Shown: positions 46,701 through 58,900 of the stretch, in pieces
Layout: the number at the start of each line of letters is the position of its first letter
How positions within the stretch are numbered: the first letter of the stretch is position 1
From: Eudorina sp. 2006-703-Eu-15
Taxonomy: Eukaryota; Chlorophyta; Chlorophyceae; Chlamydomonadales; Volvocaceae
Length of the DNA stretch: 64,000 nucleotides
Direction: 5' to 3'
Assembly: GCA_003117195.1 (NCBI GenBank)
Contig: BDSI01000003.1
Span: forward strand, 496,001-560,000
Notes under the pieces: model-generated
What the model was told of the DNA's origin: nothing
Database searches by the model: none
The model's input: only the letters and a program-made list of their open reading frames with translations
Translations under genes and position numbers: made by a program

Positions 46701-49700
46701 ATAAGGACCAAGCGGAAGAGGCAGCCCAAAATGCTGAAGAGGCCGCCGATGCAGAAGCAGATGCCTCCGTGGCGGCCGATGATGCCTCCGAAGCTGCCGG
46801 CGATGCGGAGGAAGCCGCCGATGATGCGGATGATGCCGCCAAGGCCGCGGAGAAGGCCGCCAAGGCTGCGGAAGAGGCCGAGACCGCAGAGGAAGCCGCT
46901 GAAGCGGCCGAGGCAGCGGCAGATGCGGCTGAAGACGCGGCGGATGCGGCAGAGGAGGCGGCCGATGCCGCGGAGGAGGCGGAGGAGGCGGCCGAGGACG
47001 CAGCCGAAGCCGCCAAGGAGGCAGCGGAGGCGGCAGAGGACGCTGCCAAGGCCGCCGAAGATGCCGAAGAGGAGAAGGAGGAAGCAGAGGAGGCGCTTGA
47101 GGATGCGGAGGAGGCGCTTGAGGCCGCCAAGGCTGCCTTGGCTGCCGCCAGGACCGCCGAAGAGGCCGATGATGCAGCTGAGGACATTTTGGAGGCGGCT
47201 GCCGCCGTTGAGCAGGCCAAGAAGGAGGCTGAAGAGGCGGCAGATGAGTACGAGGAGGCGGCCGAGGCCGCGGAGGAGGCCGCGGAAGCCGCGGAGGAGG
47301 CCGCAGATGAGGCGGCCGACGCTGCGGAGGATGCCAAGGAGGCCGCTGACGACGCCAAGGAGGCGGCGGAAGACGCGGAGGATGCCCAGGAGGCCGCCGA
47401 GCGTGCGGCCGAGGCGGCGGAGGACGCGCAGGAGGAGGCTGCCTACACGCCGCCGGCGGGATCCGATGCTGGTGATGAGCCGGCCAAGGATGAGGAGGTG
47501 CAGAAGGAGGATGAGGACACTGAGCCGCGGCCACCGGTCCGTCTGCACCTGCGGCCCAACAGCGCGGAGCAGGACTCGGTCCGCATGCGGGTCAGCATGG
47601 ACCCCGAGGAGCCGGTTGAGACCGCGGATGAGGAGCGGCCGAAGCTCGAGGCGCTGGATGAGTACGCGGAGGAGGAGGCGGAGGAGGCGGCGCAGGAGGC
47701 AGCGGAGGCGGCAGAGGAGGCAGAGGAAGCGGCGGAGGAGGCGGCGGAGGACGCCGCTGACGCGGAGGCGGCCGCCAAGGAGGCGTCTGAGGCGGGCGAC
47801 GCAGCATCGGAGGCGGCAGACCTGGCTGCCGATGCCGCTGACGCGGCGCAGGCGGCCGCGGAGGCCGCGGCAAAGGCTGACGACGCGTCGGTGGCGGCAG
47901 AGGCCGCGGAGGACGCCGCGGAGGCGGCAGATGACGCGAAGGAGGCGGCAATTGATGCCGCGGAGGCGGCGGAAGACGCAGCCGAGGCTGCAATGGATGC
48001 GGCGGAGGAGGCGGAGGATGCCGCGGAGGATGCCGCGGAGGCGCAGGAGGCGTTGGAGCAAGCCCAGAAAGCGCTCGAGGCCGCCAAGAAGGCGATGGAA
48101 GAGGCGGATACCCCCGAGGAGGCCGCCGAGGCGGCGGAGGACCTCGCTGAGGCCGCTGAAGCCGTCGAGACGGCGGAGGATGCGGCAGAAGAGGCGGCTG
48201 AGGCCGCTGAAGAGGCGCAGGAGGCGGCCGAGGAGGCGGCCGAGGACGCTAAGGAGGCGCTCGAGGAGGCAGTGGAAGCCTACGAAGAGGCCAAGGACGC
48301 GGTTGAGGCTGCCAATACCGCAGCGGAGGCCGCCGAGCTCGCCAAAGCTGAGGAGGAGTACGCAGAGGAGGCGGAACCACCGGCAGATATGTCCCCTGTT
48401 GAGGTTGCCGAGGAGGCCGCGGAGGAGGCTGTGGAGCAGGCAGCGGAGGCCGCTGAAGAGGCCGCCGAGGCGGCGGAGGAGGCGGTTGAGGCGGCAAGGG
48501 AGGCGGTTGAGGCTGATGAGGCCGGCGACAAGGCTTCCGAGGCTGGTGACAGGGCCTCTGAGGCGGCTGATGATGCCGCGGATGCAGTGGAGGACGCTCA
48601 AGAGGCGCTGGAGGCTGCTAAGGAGGCCGAAGACGCTGAGGAGGCTGCAGAGGCCGCGGAGGATGCGGCGGAAGCCGCCGAGGAGGCGCAGGACGCGGCT
48701 GAGGAGGCTGCTGACGCGGCGAAGGAGGCTGCCCAAGCCGCGGAGGATGCCGCGGAGGCGGCCGAGGATGCCGCTGACGCGGCGGAGGACGCAGCTGAGG
48801 ACGCGGAGGAGGCGGAGGAGGCCCTGAAGGCCGCGCAGAAGGCGTTGAAGGCCGCCAAGGCGGCGCTGGAGGATGCCGATACGCCCGAAGAAGCTGCCGA
48901 GGCTGCCGAGGAGGTGGCCGAGGCCGCTGCAGCTGCAGAGGCGGCTGACAAGGCAGCGGATGACGCGCAAGAGGCTGCCGACGCGGCTGCTAAGGCGGCA
49001 GAGGAGGCCAAGGAAGATGCGGAGGAGGCCAAGGAAGATGCCCGCGTGGCGGCGGAGGAGGCAGCTGAGGCAGCTGAGGCGGCGGAAGACGCCCAGGAAG
49101 CGGCGGAAGAGGCGGCCGAGATTGCTGAGGACGCCAAGGCGGAGGAGGAGGCGGAGGAGGCGGCTGCCGCAGCCGCCGCAGCCGTGGCGGCGTTGGCGGC
49201 GGCGGTTGACGCCGGTGAGGTGGCGGAGCAGGGTGCAGACGACGCTGCAGAGGCCGCGGAGGAGGCCGCCAGCGAGGCCGCCTCGGCAAAGGAGGGCGCA
49301 GAAGATGCCGCAGAGGCCGCGGAGGCCGCCGACGAGGCCGCCGATGAGGCCTCGGAGGCCGCCAGCGCCGCCTCGGAAGCCGCAGACGCTGCCAAAGAAG
49401 CGCTGGAGGCAGCGGAGAATGCCGAGACTGCGGAGGAGGCTGAGGCGGCTGCAGAACAGGCTGCCGAAGCAGCTGAAGACGCCGTAGAGGCAGCAGAGGA
49501 TGCAGCGGAGGCGGCGGAGGAGGCGAAGGAGGCCGCCGAGGAGGCAGCGGAAGCTGCCGAGGAGGCCGCTGAAGACGCTGAGGAGGCAGCAGCGGCTCTG
49601 GCGGCCGCGCAGCGAGCTCTGGAGGAGGCCAAGGCCGCAGTGGAGATCGCCGACAACCCGGAGGAGGCGGCCGAGGCTGCCACGGAACTCGCCGAGGCTG

Positions 49701-50431
49701 AGGCGGCAGTGGAGGCCGCGGAGGAGGCGGCGGAGGAGGCGCAGGAGGCTGCGGAGGAAGCCAAAGAGGAGGCGGAGGAGGCGGCAGAGGATGCAGCTGA
49801 GGCGGCGGAGGAAGCCAAGGAGGCCGCGGAGGATGCTGACGAGGCCAAGGAGGCGGCGGAAGATGCCAAGGAGGCGGCGGAGGAACTTAAGGAGGAGGAG
49901 GCAGAGGAGAAGGAGGAGGAGAAGGAGGAGCCGGTTGAACGTTCGCCGGTGCGGGTGCACACCCGGCCTCACAGCACTGAGAGCAACGCTGTCCGCATGC
50001 GGCTCAGCATGGATGCGGAGCTGCTAGGCGACACCGCGGCGGTGAAGGATGAGCCGGTGGAGGAGGAGCCTGTGGAGCTTCCCCCCAAGTCGCCGGTGCG
50101 GGTGCACACCCGGCCGCACAGCACCGAGCGCAACTCAATCCGCATGCGGATCAGCACGGATGTGGAACCGCTGGGCGGGGCCGTGCCGGAGGAGGAGGTG
50201 TGCGACGACGAGGTTGCGGGGTTGGGCGCGGTGGATGAGGGGCCGGCGGACGCGGAGACTGAGGCGCCGGCTCTGGAGGCGCCCGCCGCGGACGACAACG
50301 GTGACGCGCCGGCGGAAGGCGACGACGAGGAGGCACTCGCGGCGGAGATGCGCAAGCGGGAGGAGGCTGAGATGGAAGAACAGATGAAGAAGGAGATGGC
50401 GAAGGACATGGCCGATGATGATTTCTACTGA
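40756..50431 (+). CDS. Giant Ala/Glu-rich coiled-coil protein
   Basis: Fifteen exons: 40756-40773 (tentative), 40845-41129, 41332-41463, 41735-41791, 42005-42130, 42439-42555, 42822-43004, 43405-43631, 43921-44002, 44335-44452, 44740-44834, 45140-45238, 45590-45688, 46002-46307 and 46646-50431. Phases agree throughout, giving about 1909 residues. The first ~450 residues contain heptad-like coiled coils ([56 protein letters not shown]). Next come a Pro/Arg/Ser-rich linker and about 30 Pro-Glu dipeptides. The last exon encodes 1261 residues dominated by Ala, Glu and Asp, with four higher-order repeats and three copies of an Arg-rich motif. Such composition predicts a long, acidic, mostly helical rod; a cytoskeletal or flagellar role is only a guess. 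The first exon is uncertain because exon 2 has no ATG. Confidence 0.78.
45067..45109 (-). repeat. Dispersed repeat family A, copy 7 (inverted)
   Basis: The reverse complement reads GGAATCTGGTAGACATATTT then AAACTGCGCTGCTGCCAGAG. It lies in the intron before exon 12 of the coiled-coil gene and is the best match to the family consensus. Confidence 0.8.
46130..46300 (+). repeat. GAGCCTGAACCG repeats encoding Pro-Glu
   Basis: Tandem hexamer/dodecamer units (GAGCCGGAGCCT, GAACCAGAGCCT) inside exon 14 of the coiled-coil gene, giving a long run of alternating Pro and Glu. Confidence 0.9.
47100..49700 (+). repeat. Four higher-order repeats in the Ala/Glu exon
   Basis: A recognisable sub-block occurs four times: A-[LQ]-x-A-x-x-A-L-E-x-A-K, then A-x-T/N-P-E-E-A-A-E-A, then L-A-E-A. 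It is centred near 47150, 48105, 48875 and 49655. The spacings are about 955, 770 and 780 nt, so the protein repeats at about 255-320 residues on top of the short Ala/Glu periodicity. Confidence 0.65.
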
Positions 50432-53400
50432 GGCAGCTCGAATCGAGGTACCGGCCGGTTCTGCGTGTTCAGCTGTTCACCCGAGCGGGCTGTACGGCGG
50501 TACGGCGGTGCATTGCGCCCGCGCTGGCACGCTTGTGTGCGTGCAGGGAACTGCCGACTTGGGAAGGGGTGCGTGCCGGCGCGTGCCCTTGGTACATACG
50601 GACGGTGGTGAGTTGGTGACGGGTGACGGCTGTTGAGGTGCGTGACGTTATGTTGACGTGACCCGAGAGCTGGAGGGCGTCGGCTGTCGGCGGATGATGT
50701 GGCGCAATGGCGGACTATCTGGCGGGCAGGGTCACCTTCTTGCCTGGCTCAGAGACGTGTTGTTCGGTACATTTTGCAGCGAGTACACGGTGGGTGGACC
50801 GTTGGGCTCGCGTGGCGTTCGCGAAAGCAGGGAGCTGGGGCAGGCGGACTGTGCAGACGAGAGCACACGCTAGATGGCGACTCTGCGGTGCGCGCGTCGT
50901 CGTGACGACGCGGTTTGGAGTTGCTCCCTCTGAAGCGGCGCCGTTTTGAAATGACATGTTGGAGGACCGGCGGGCAGAGTCCTGCTGGTGTTGGGACCCT
51001 GAGGGTTGCGCGCGAAAGTGGAAAACCCCGTGCGCTGACAGACATCCCATGCCCTCGCGAGCCATGGGCTGCGGGTTGGGGGTCAGGAAGCGAAGAACGC
51101 GCGCGTTGCGGGTGACCTATTTCCTACTGAAGCGGCTAACCGGGTCAGCTAATCTTTGATATCGGCGGTCGGCCCATGGGGTATATAACCGGGGAACTGT
51201 CGCGGGCGTGCTTAGGTAGGGCTGCGGGGTATCAGTTTAAGACGAAGGTCTTGACGTTGGCGGGAAGGGTGCGCCTCGACGAACCCCGAAGGCAGGCAGG
51301 CGCGCTGTGCGGTGCATGTGATGCGTTCCTCGCAAGACCCGGACCGTGGTGGCCTCAATAAGGGAGTGGCGCCCTGTCTGGTTGGCGCCCTGAGCCAAGG
51401 GCCTCAGTCGGATGGTGGACCGAAGGGACTGATGGACGGACGAACAGTCGCAGGTAGGTTGCATCATGTTCCGGCGGTGTGTGGGGGCGGTCGGGAAGGC
51501 AGGCCCCCGGATGCCATCATGCCTGGCCCTCTGGGGTCCGTGGTCTTGAGTCTGACGGGCAGATATGTTGTCTACAGCAACTCTTGGGGTCTGGTGCATG
51601 CGGCCGTCTGGTCCCCCGTGCTGTTCTCGTCGCGTCTTAGTCGGTGCTGTTCTCGAAGACACGTGTTGGCCCCGTGCTGTCTTCGTGTTTGCGTTTCGCG
51701 GAGATCCGTGCTGTGACGTCGCGCGTACGTACTGAAGTCTCTGGCAACAGCGTAAAACGTCATCGTCGTACATATATGCCATATACATGTACGGCAATAT
51801 TGGGCGATCGATGCTCCGATGGATGACCTGTGGTTCGCTTCACCGGTGAAGGTTCTGGAACCTGGGGATGGTGCGCCGGCAGCCTCGTCCGCGCTGCGTC
51901 TGTCGAGCGTGGGGGCTGGCGTAGGGCGCGATGCTGCGCGGCGCGGGGCCATGTGGTTGTGCGCCGCGTCAACACATGCGCGTACGGCCCTTCCTACCTG
52001 AGCTATGTGAGCTATGTGACGACTGACTGGGGACGGACCCGTAGCGCAGCGGCCCGACGCAGGCGCGGGCGCTGACGCTCCGGGCTGGCAATGTTCCAAC
52101 TGACCGCGAAGTGACCGCGGGTGTGAAATGAGTGCGCCCCGCTGTGTGGGTGTCGGGCACCGGGAAGGCCGCAGGCGCGATCGCGCGCCAGGCGAGTCTC
52201 CGCGGCTGCTTGCGGGGATGTGTGAGAAGTTATATGCATGGCGGCGGCGTGGAGGGACGCGGTGGAGGGAGGCGACGTGGCGTGGCGGCCCAGGAGAACG
52301 GTGGGTGGGTTCCAGGACTGTGTTGTTGGTGGCCAGGGGGCCTGACGGGTCAACTGGCGTGCTGATGTCGCTCCTCGACTGAGGCGTTTCTTCAAATCAG
52401 GCCTCACGATTCAACCCTCCGGCGCCAGGGCGCCAGGCGGGGAATTCATTGGGCGCGGAGCTTTCTCGTGTCTCTGTATACCGGTTTTGTGAATCGGTCG
52501 GTCGGACGGGTCGGTACTGAGAAGCGCTCTTTGCGCGAGGTGTCGCGCGCGGCTTTGCGCATGGCACTTTAATAACCGCAGGTTGTGTACGACTGTAGGC
52601 AGTACGTTAAAAATAGAAGTACGGCAGGGTTAGTCCGATGTACGAACATGCAGGTGGGAATCCTTATGGCGAGCCTTGTTGCTTTGCGTTTGGGACCGGG
52701 GAGCAATGTTCGGGGGGCCGGTGAAGGGGAGGCTGGCTGGCAGTCGACACATCATCGCTGGGCGGGGTGCCGGTGGTGGCGTCTCATTACACGTGTTTGT
52801 CGCTCGCATGCCGCTTTCTCTAACGCCGACCCAGCAAACGGGTCTGACACTGATATCCTCCCCGGCGTACTGGCGAGGGGCACTGTTCGGCATGACCTGC
52901 GGTGATGATGGACACAGCCTGGGCGGCTTCTTACTCGATGCTTTACTGAATAGTACCATAGAACCAGACGGCCGAGTGTGCGGGTCCCAGTGGCGACTGC
53001 CTAGTACGGCACGGCCGACCTTTGTGGCCGCGCTTCGGGTCCCCGGTGTGTTTCGCGCGACGTGGCACTCGCACACCCGCACCCCCATCCGCACCCGCAT
53101 GTGGGGGCGGAGCGGGTGCGGGGACGCCTGGAGCGGGTGCGGGCCCTCCCTGCTGATGTTACTGCTGATGAAGCGGGGTTTATTTTGTGATCCCTCGCCT
53201 CATGTCGCCGGGGGCCATGTACCGGTATGGGTATCTGTGAGCGTGGGCGTTCGTCATTGCTGACTAGTGACATTTGTGTCGCCAAGATTCTAATTCTGAT
53301 TTAAATGATTAGGTATATTACTACCCCAGTAGGTTACGTGGGCCCGTGCACTCCTTCGTCCTCTCCACGTTATTATAGTATTGCCTTTTGACACATGCGC

Positions 53401-54621
53401 GAACGAACACACCGGGGCCATGGGAGTACCGTGCATCCCCCGGGGTACGTCTCGACGGCTGCCATGACGCAAAACCGACCCTTCGGCCGTTGCGAGTGCA
53501 TGCGCCCTGCGGGTGCTGACGTGACCGTACACTGCCCGGTACTCCCTCTAATGTAAGCAATCAAGGGGGCGCGCGGGGTGCGGTGGAAACGTGGAATGGC
53601 GAACGGTTCGTGTGGGATGCGCCAGACGGAGTGCTTGGTCACCTCCCTGGCATGCGCGTTCTGGCAGCAGCGGCAGCTCCACATAAACCTCAGCACCTCG
53701 CGTGATTCGGTTGGCTAGGGGACACGAGGACGGATTCGGTTGGCTAGGGGACACGAGGACGGATTGGTCTGCAAGTCTGAAGCGCAGACCTGCCAGGCGA
53801 GCGATGAAGCTACCCCACAGCCCAGTAAGGTTTGGACGCGCAGCATAACAGTCAACATATCCTGTTTAGCCGGGTTACGGCCGGCGAGACATGGGCAGCA
53901 CGCCGCCGGCAGACCAAAACCAAACCCAGCGATTCGTTTCCTCGTCACCGAAAGAATGGGGTTTACTAGCTGTAATCCATTGACCTAAACAGCACAATAT
54001 GTAGCATATTGGCATTGTTCCGGGCGCCGGGACCATGTGCAGGTCATGAATCCGCGCCGGGAGGAACAAGAATCTGAGGCACAGTGGGGCACAGCGTGTG
54101 CCCCCCTCACCCGCAGTGTTAGGCCGGTACCCTCAAGGACACCCTTCCAAGGGCAATCCCCCCAGACTCCCCGAGGGCTCCATTGTCGAGGCCGCCCGAA
54201 ATGTGGCGTGCCAATCCCATCAACGGTGGTCGATCGATGTAAGATGCCAATATGTCTGTGATTGCCTGCCAAGCCATTACGGTTGCTGGCAACGGTGGCG
54301 ATATGCGGCGAATTTCGGAGGCAGTGTAAGGCGACCAGAGCAGCGTCAGGCGACGCCGCCAACCCCGTCACCGTCCGACCGCCCTCGACAGTAGAGGAGT
54401 GGCAGCGCCGAGAGGGTTGTGCATCCTGTCACTGACATAACAGACAGACAGACAGACACGCCGCCCGACAGCTGCCGTACATATCTTGATAGCCTAACCG
54501 GGCACTGCCGCACCTACGCAGTAGGCACCACACAAATACCCCGTGCACATAAGGTAGTCACATGCACAGGGCCCAAGACGCCTGCGACCTGCCACCCAAC
54601 CCCCAGAGATACACACACACA
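50432..54621. other. Region without a clear gene
   Basis: The coiled-coil gene's 3' UTR must begin here, but no TGTAA is obvious for about 3 kb. Several open frames (for example plus 52676-53263) have no motif, and splice signals do not combine. A 29-bp direct repeat lies at 53704-53760 and a (GACA)n tract near 54440. Confidence 0.45.
53704..53760. repeat. Direct repeat, two 29-bp units
   Basis: Two tandem, essentially identical copies of a unit containing CGGTTGGCTAGGGGACACGA. Confidence 0.9.
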
Positions 54622-54831
54622 TTATGTACGGATACGCTCGGTAGTTTTCATAACCTTGCCGTACTCTTCTTTCAGAATCAATAGCTCCGCGAGGGCCATC
54701 GCCGCGGACGCCCCGCCACGGCCGCACCCGCCGGTATGAACCAACCCCGCCTTGGCCCAATCCGCGTATGATGAAAACGCATCCTGCTGCTCGACTTGTC
54801 GGCTCCTATGCCAACGACCAACGTAGACCCG
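54622..54831 (-). CDS. Terminal exon of an unrecognised gene
   Basis: A 69-codon frame opens directly after a good acceptor (pyrimidine-rich tract, then TAG at 54833-54832) and ends with TAA at 54622. It begins RVYVGRWHRSRQVEQQ, has a Gly-rich middle (GGCGRGGASAAMALAELL) and ends in a charged helix with KTTERIRT. The composition is clearly protein-like and out of frame with the longer ORFs listed on either strand. I could not link an upstream exon with confidence. The family is not recognised. Confidence 0.4.
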   Translation of the reverse strand, partial: RVYVGRWHRSRQVEQQDAFSSYADWAKAGLVHTGGCGRGGASAAMALAELLILKEEYGKVMKTTERIRT

Positions 54832-54833
54832 CT

Positions 54834-55927
54834 ATTACCAATCGGTGAAGACGAAAGAATGGTCTTATGCAGCCTGGCACTGCCAGCCAGTCGTCCGTAT
54901 CCCACGCCGCGCTCGAACGCCAGCCCGCTGCCGTACCTACACTGCGCCGTCGGCCCTCCGTCCTCGCGACGTCCTCCTGTTCCAACTTGCCCCCTCGTCA
55001 GGTGCGTCACAGCCGTGCTAGTGACCTGGTCACCCGCTCCTCCCCCCTGTTTGTTCACTTCAACCCCCCCTCGCATGTGCCCAGTACGGCGCAGGAGCTG
55101 AGGTCCCTGCACACACCAGCCCTCACCCTCCCGCCGGTAACGGTGAGCGCGTAATTCAGGTATGAATGGTAAGTAACTTGGGTCGCGTACGGACTCCTGT
55201 GCCACGCATCGGTTCCCCAATCCTTACCCTCACCCTCCCGCCCTTCTTCACCCCTCTGGACCTGACCGCGCCTGATCACACCCCGCACCACCAGGTCATT
55301 TTCTCATATATACACACACATGGGTCGGGCGTGTTTGTGGTTAAACACGCGCACCAACGATCCCGTTCCGTTCGTTGTTAGTTTGGCCAGTCCACAGGCA
55401 GCCGGTATGCTCCTACTGTCCGAATGAAAGGGCGCATCTCTTGCATTCGCCTGCGGCCGTAGTACCGTCCGTCCCTGCCCCTGCGCCTGGACCTGCCCCT
55501 GTCCCTGCGCTCGCCCCGCCCCCTGTCCAGCCACGCCCCGCGACAGCGGAAGACCGGAAGAGCCTCACTGGGGGGGGGGCCAGGCAGCAGCCCCTGCACG
55601 TGCATAGGAACAAGAGTTGACCAACCGTTCGGTGCCAATGACCGCACTGCCACGGAGAGCAACGCAGAGCAGCAGCGGCAGCAGCCACCTTCCTCCGCGT
55701 GCGCGATGAGGGGAAACGACAGCTGCCGCGACGCTGGACGCAGCCAGCGGAGGCCCCAGCTGACATGTGGCGTGGGCTGCGGGGCCGCCGGCAGCTGCTC
55801 GGCCCAGTGCAGGCTGCTGCTGCTGCTCGGCGGCGCCACCAGAACTCCGATGGACGGCTCCCAGGCATCAAAGCCCAAGGCATCCTCTGATGCTCTGGAG
55901 ACGTCCGTTCCTGATCTCCGTTACTTC
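54834..55927. other. Intron or intergenic sequence
   Basis: This lies between the orphan exon and the stop codon of the next minus-strand gene. It holds a family B repeat and GC-rich open frames on both strands with no recognisable domain. A minus-strand stretch ending RRMQEMRPFIRTVGAYRLP near 55.4 kb looks coding-like but is unsupported. Confidence 0.35.
55166..55228 (-). repeat. Dispersed repeat family B, copy 2 (inverted)
   Basis: The reverse complement matches 15875-15937 closely, with cores GATTGGGGAACCGAT and CGCGACCCAAGTTACTTACC. The two copies are 39 kb apart in opposite orientation. Confidence 0.75.
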
Positions 55928-58900
55928 TTAGAACTTCTTAGAAATCTTGGGCGCGCGCAGTCCTACCAGCTGGAAGATCTGCTCCACGCGGGGTGTCGCC
56001 GGGGTGCAGGACGCCCAACGGACCTGGGGGCCCGAGGAGGGGCGGGGGGCCGAGGGGGGCCGGGCCGAGGGGGGAAGCGGGTAGGCAGGAAGCTGGTGCA
56101 AGGATCACAGCGACCATGGATATGGACAGACGGACGGACGGACGGACGAGTGACGTGACGTGTGTGAGGGGGCGTGTGGATGTGCGTGCGTGTGAGCCAC
56201 GCACCTCCCTCTCTCCCAACCCCACCCTGGCGCTCCAGCCCACACCGCCTCCCCGGCGCCCGGTGCGCGGCGGTGATGACACCGCGGCGGCTAAGAAGCG
56301 GGGGTAACGCAGTGGAGACCCCCTGTCACTGTCACTGTCACTATCGGTGCGCCACAACGATTCCGTGACTTCGAGTCATCCTGGGCGGTGCCGTGCAGCC
56401 CCGCTTCAGACCGCAGCCCTGCCCCTCACCCTCACCCGCCCCCTCACTCTCACCTCGGCGCCCTCCTTAATGACCGGTGTGGTCAGGCACAGCTCGTTGC
56501 TGACAAGGGCCGAGTAACCCGTGCCGTACGGCTTGTCCCCGCCGCCCAGCTCGGCCGACAGCGTGCCCGCGTCCACGCTGCCCGCCAGGGGCGACATGTC
56601 GGGCTGCGGCCGGTCGGGGCCCAGGTTCACGAGCGCGTACGCGCTCTTGCGCACACTGTTGGGCAGGTGGGAGATGGCGGCCGAGCCTGCACCCAACACG
56701 ACGCGCGGAAGAGCGGGGGCGGGAAGGGGGAAAGGGGGGAAAGGGGGGAAAGGGGGAGGGAAGGCGACAAAGGGCCGGGAGGCCTGTGTGGGCAACTGGA
56801 TGTGTGTGTTTAGAATTGCAACCCGCCCGCCCGCCCGATCCCAGGTGGCAATATACTTACCATAGAACCTGCGAGGAAAAACTTACCAGATGCAGGCGCG
56901 CGGACAAGGCAGCCGCGCCACCACCGCAAGGCAAATCATACCGCAAATACTAAATACGGAGACGCACGACGCACGCAAACGGATTGGTTACCGACCTGAA
57001 AAATTTATGACGAATATATGGTGACGGTCCCCACGGAAGCAGCGTCGGTCGTCCATCATGCGGGAACGCGGAAGGAAGCAAATTATGAGGCAAAGCGGAA
57101 TGGAGGAAGACAAAATACAGTAACTAGACAAGGTGAAAGCAAACAGGATGAAAGCAAACAGGTTACTATGGTGGTGGCGCGGCTACGGGTGAGAATCGCG
57201 GAAGGAGGGATTTGTAGGCAGGGACGCGTACGAACGCGGCATGGGTGCAGTACGGCAGTGTACGGAAGGGACGCCAGTGTGCCAGCGGCCGGTGGGGTAA
57301 TGACATATGTGCGAATAATGCGGGTGTGATCCGGGTAGCGGGCCAGAGGAAAAGTTGGCTCCCCACCGATCCCGGTCACGGACGGGATGCCCGTACGCAT
57401 GCGGGGCACCGGTCCAAGCGCTGTGGGTGGGGTTGGAAAGGCCGGCAGAGCGTGAGAGGTGGGGGAGGCGACGGAGTGCGTTGCGGGGGCGGGGGCGGGG
57501 GCGGCGGGGATAGGGGCGGGGGCTGGAGCGGGGACGGCGGGGGCGGGGACGGTGGGGTTGGGGGCGGCGGGGCGGGGACGGCGGGGGACGGTGGAGCGGG
57601 AGGGATGGCGGGGGCGGGGGCGGGTGGTGAGGGTGGGTGCGGGTGTGGAGGGGGAGGTGGCGGCGGGACGAGCTGGGCGGTGCTGGCGGAGGCGGTGGGG
57701 TTGTGGGCGGCGGGGGATGGGGAGAGCGGTGGAGGAGGGGGCGGTGGGGGAGGGGGCGGCGGATCAATGTCGGCGGGGACGGGGGGTGGAGGCGGGGGTG
57801 GCGGGGTGGCAGGGGAAGGGGTGGGAGGCGGGAGCGGGATGGCGAAGACGTCGTGGGGGCGGGCAGGACAGAGGGGCATGACAAACAGATGCGGCTCGCC
57901 GCGGGCCCAGAGGTGGTGGTAGAGAGCGGGAGCGTGGGTACGTTTGTGGGCGAGCGCGGCGGTGGTGCGGAGGTGCTGACGGAGACGTTCAAAGGCGGAG
58001 GTGCGGGTCTGGCCAATATAAAGCTCCAAGCGGTGCTGTGGGCGGAGGCGTTGCCGTGGGTCGGGCAGGTAAAAGACGGCGTAAATGACGCGTGACGGGT
58101 TGCGATCCGAGGTGAGGCGGTCGTCTTCGTCGGTGCTTATGTACCGCCGGCGCAGAGCGAGGAGGTCCCGTAGAGCAGGAGGCCGATCACGAGCATGAGG
58201 GTGGAGAAGACGCGCCACGCGGCATTGAATGGCGGCGAGGCCGGCGTGACTGGCGGCGTGGTTGAGCTCGCGTGCGCGGCGCGCAATTGCGGAGGCATGG
58301 TGGGGATGATCGGTGGTCAGTGGCCGGCAAATAGGAGGCATAAAGAAGAGGTGATGGGATTGGAAAGAGAACAAGGCTGTAGGTTGAACGGCCGATATAA
58401 CGCGTCGGAATGTGCGAATGGATATGGTAGGAAAGTAGGACACGCAGACCCCAATCGCTTCCTCCCGCAGGCCCGGAGGCCCTTGGGAATCCACTACACA
58501 AAGGCATGCTTACCTTCCTATGGGGATGAACCATAGGAAGTTGGATGTGTGTGTGTGTGTGTGTGTTCAAAGGCAGGGCGACAATCCCTACAGACCTGGG
58601 ATGCCTCGAAACCCTGGAGTGTCGTGCCTCAACGCAGTCCATGACGTGTTTGATCAGGCCGCCCAGGGGCTCAGCCCCAGCTCGAGGGCGACAGCCTCCC
58701 CCCGGGACCCATCTACCTATCTATGCCGTCATTACCGAGCCTCTGCATCCGCACGCGGGGCCGACACACGTCTTCCCCACTGGCACGCTCCCCCCCCGCT
58801 CGTCCTCCTGCTCATCCGCTGCTCACCCGGCACATCCACAAAGATCCAGGCGTGATACTTGAGCTGTGCCTCCAGGGAGGACGTGTCCACCGGGGTGGCG

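Noticed and set aside
46650..48827. 725-codon plus-strand ORF in another frame
   Set aside because: Arg/Pro-only translation of the same repetitive exon in the wrong frame.
46508..49972. 1154-codon minus-strand ORF opposite the Ala/Glu exon
   Set aside because: It is the antisense of GCG/GAG-type codons and stays open only because of composition. Its Leu/Arg/Cys-only product is not protein-like, and the plus-strand exon has a proper acceptor and stop.
52676..53263. 195-codon plus-strand ORF
   Set aside because: No motif or splice support, and composition changes along its length; probably chance or UTR.
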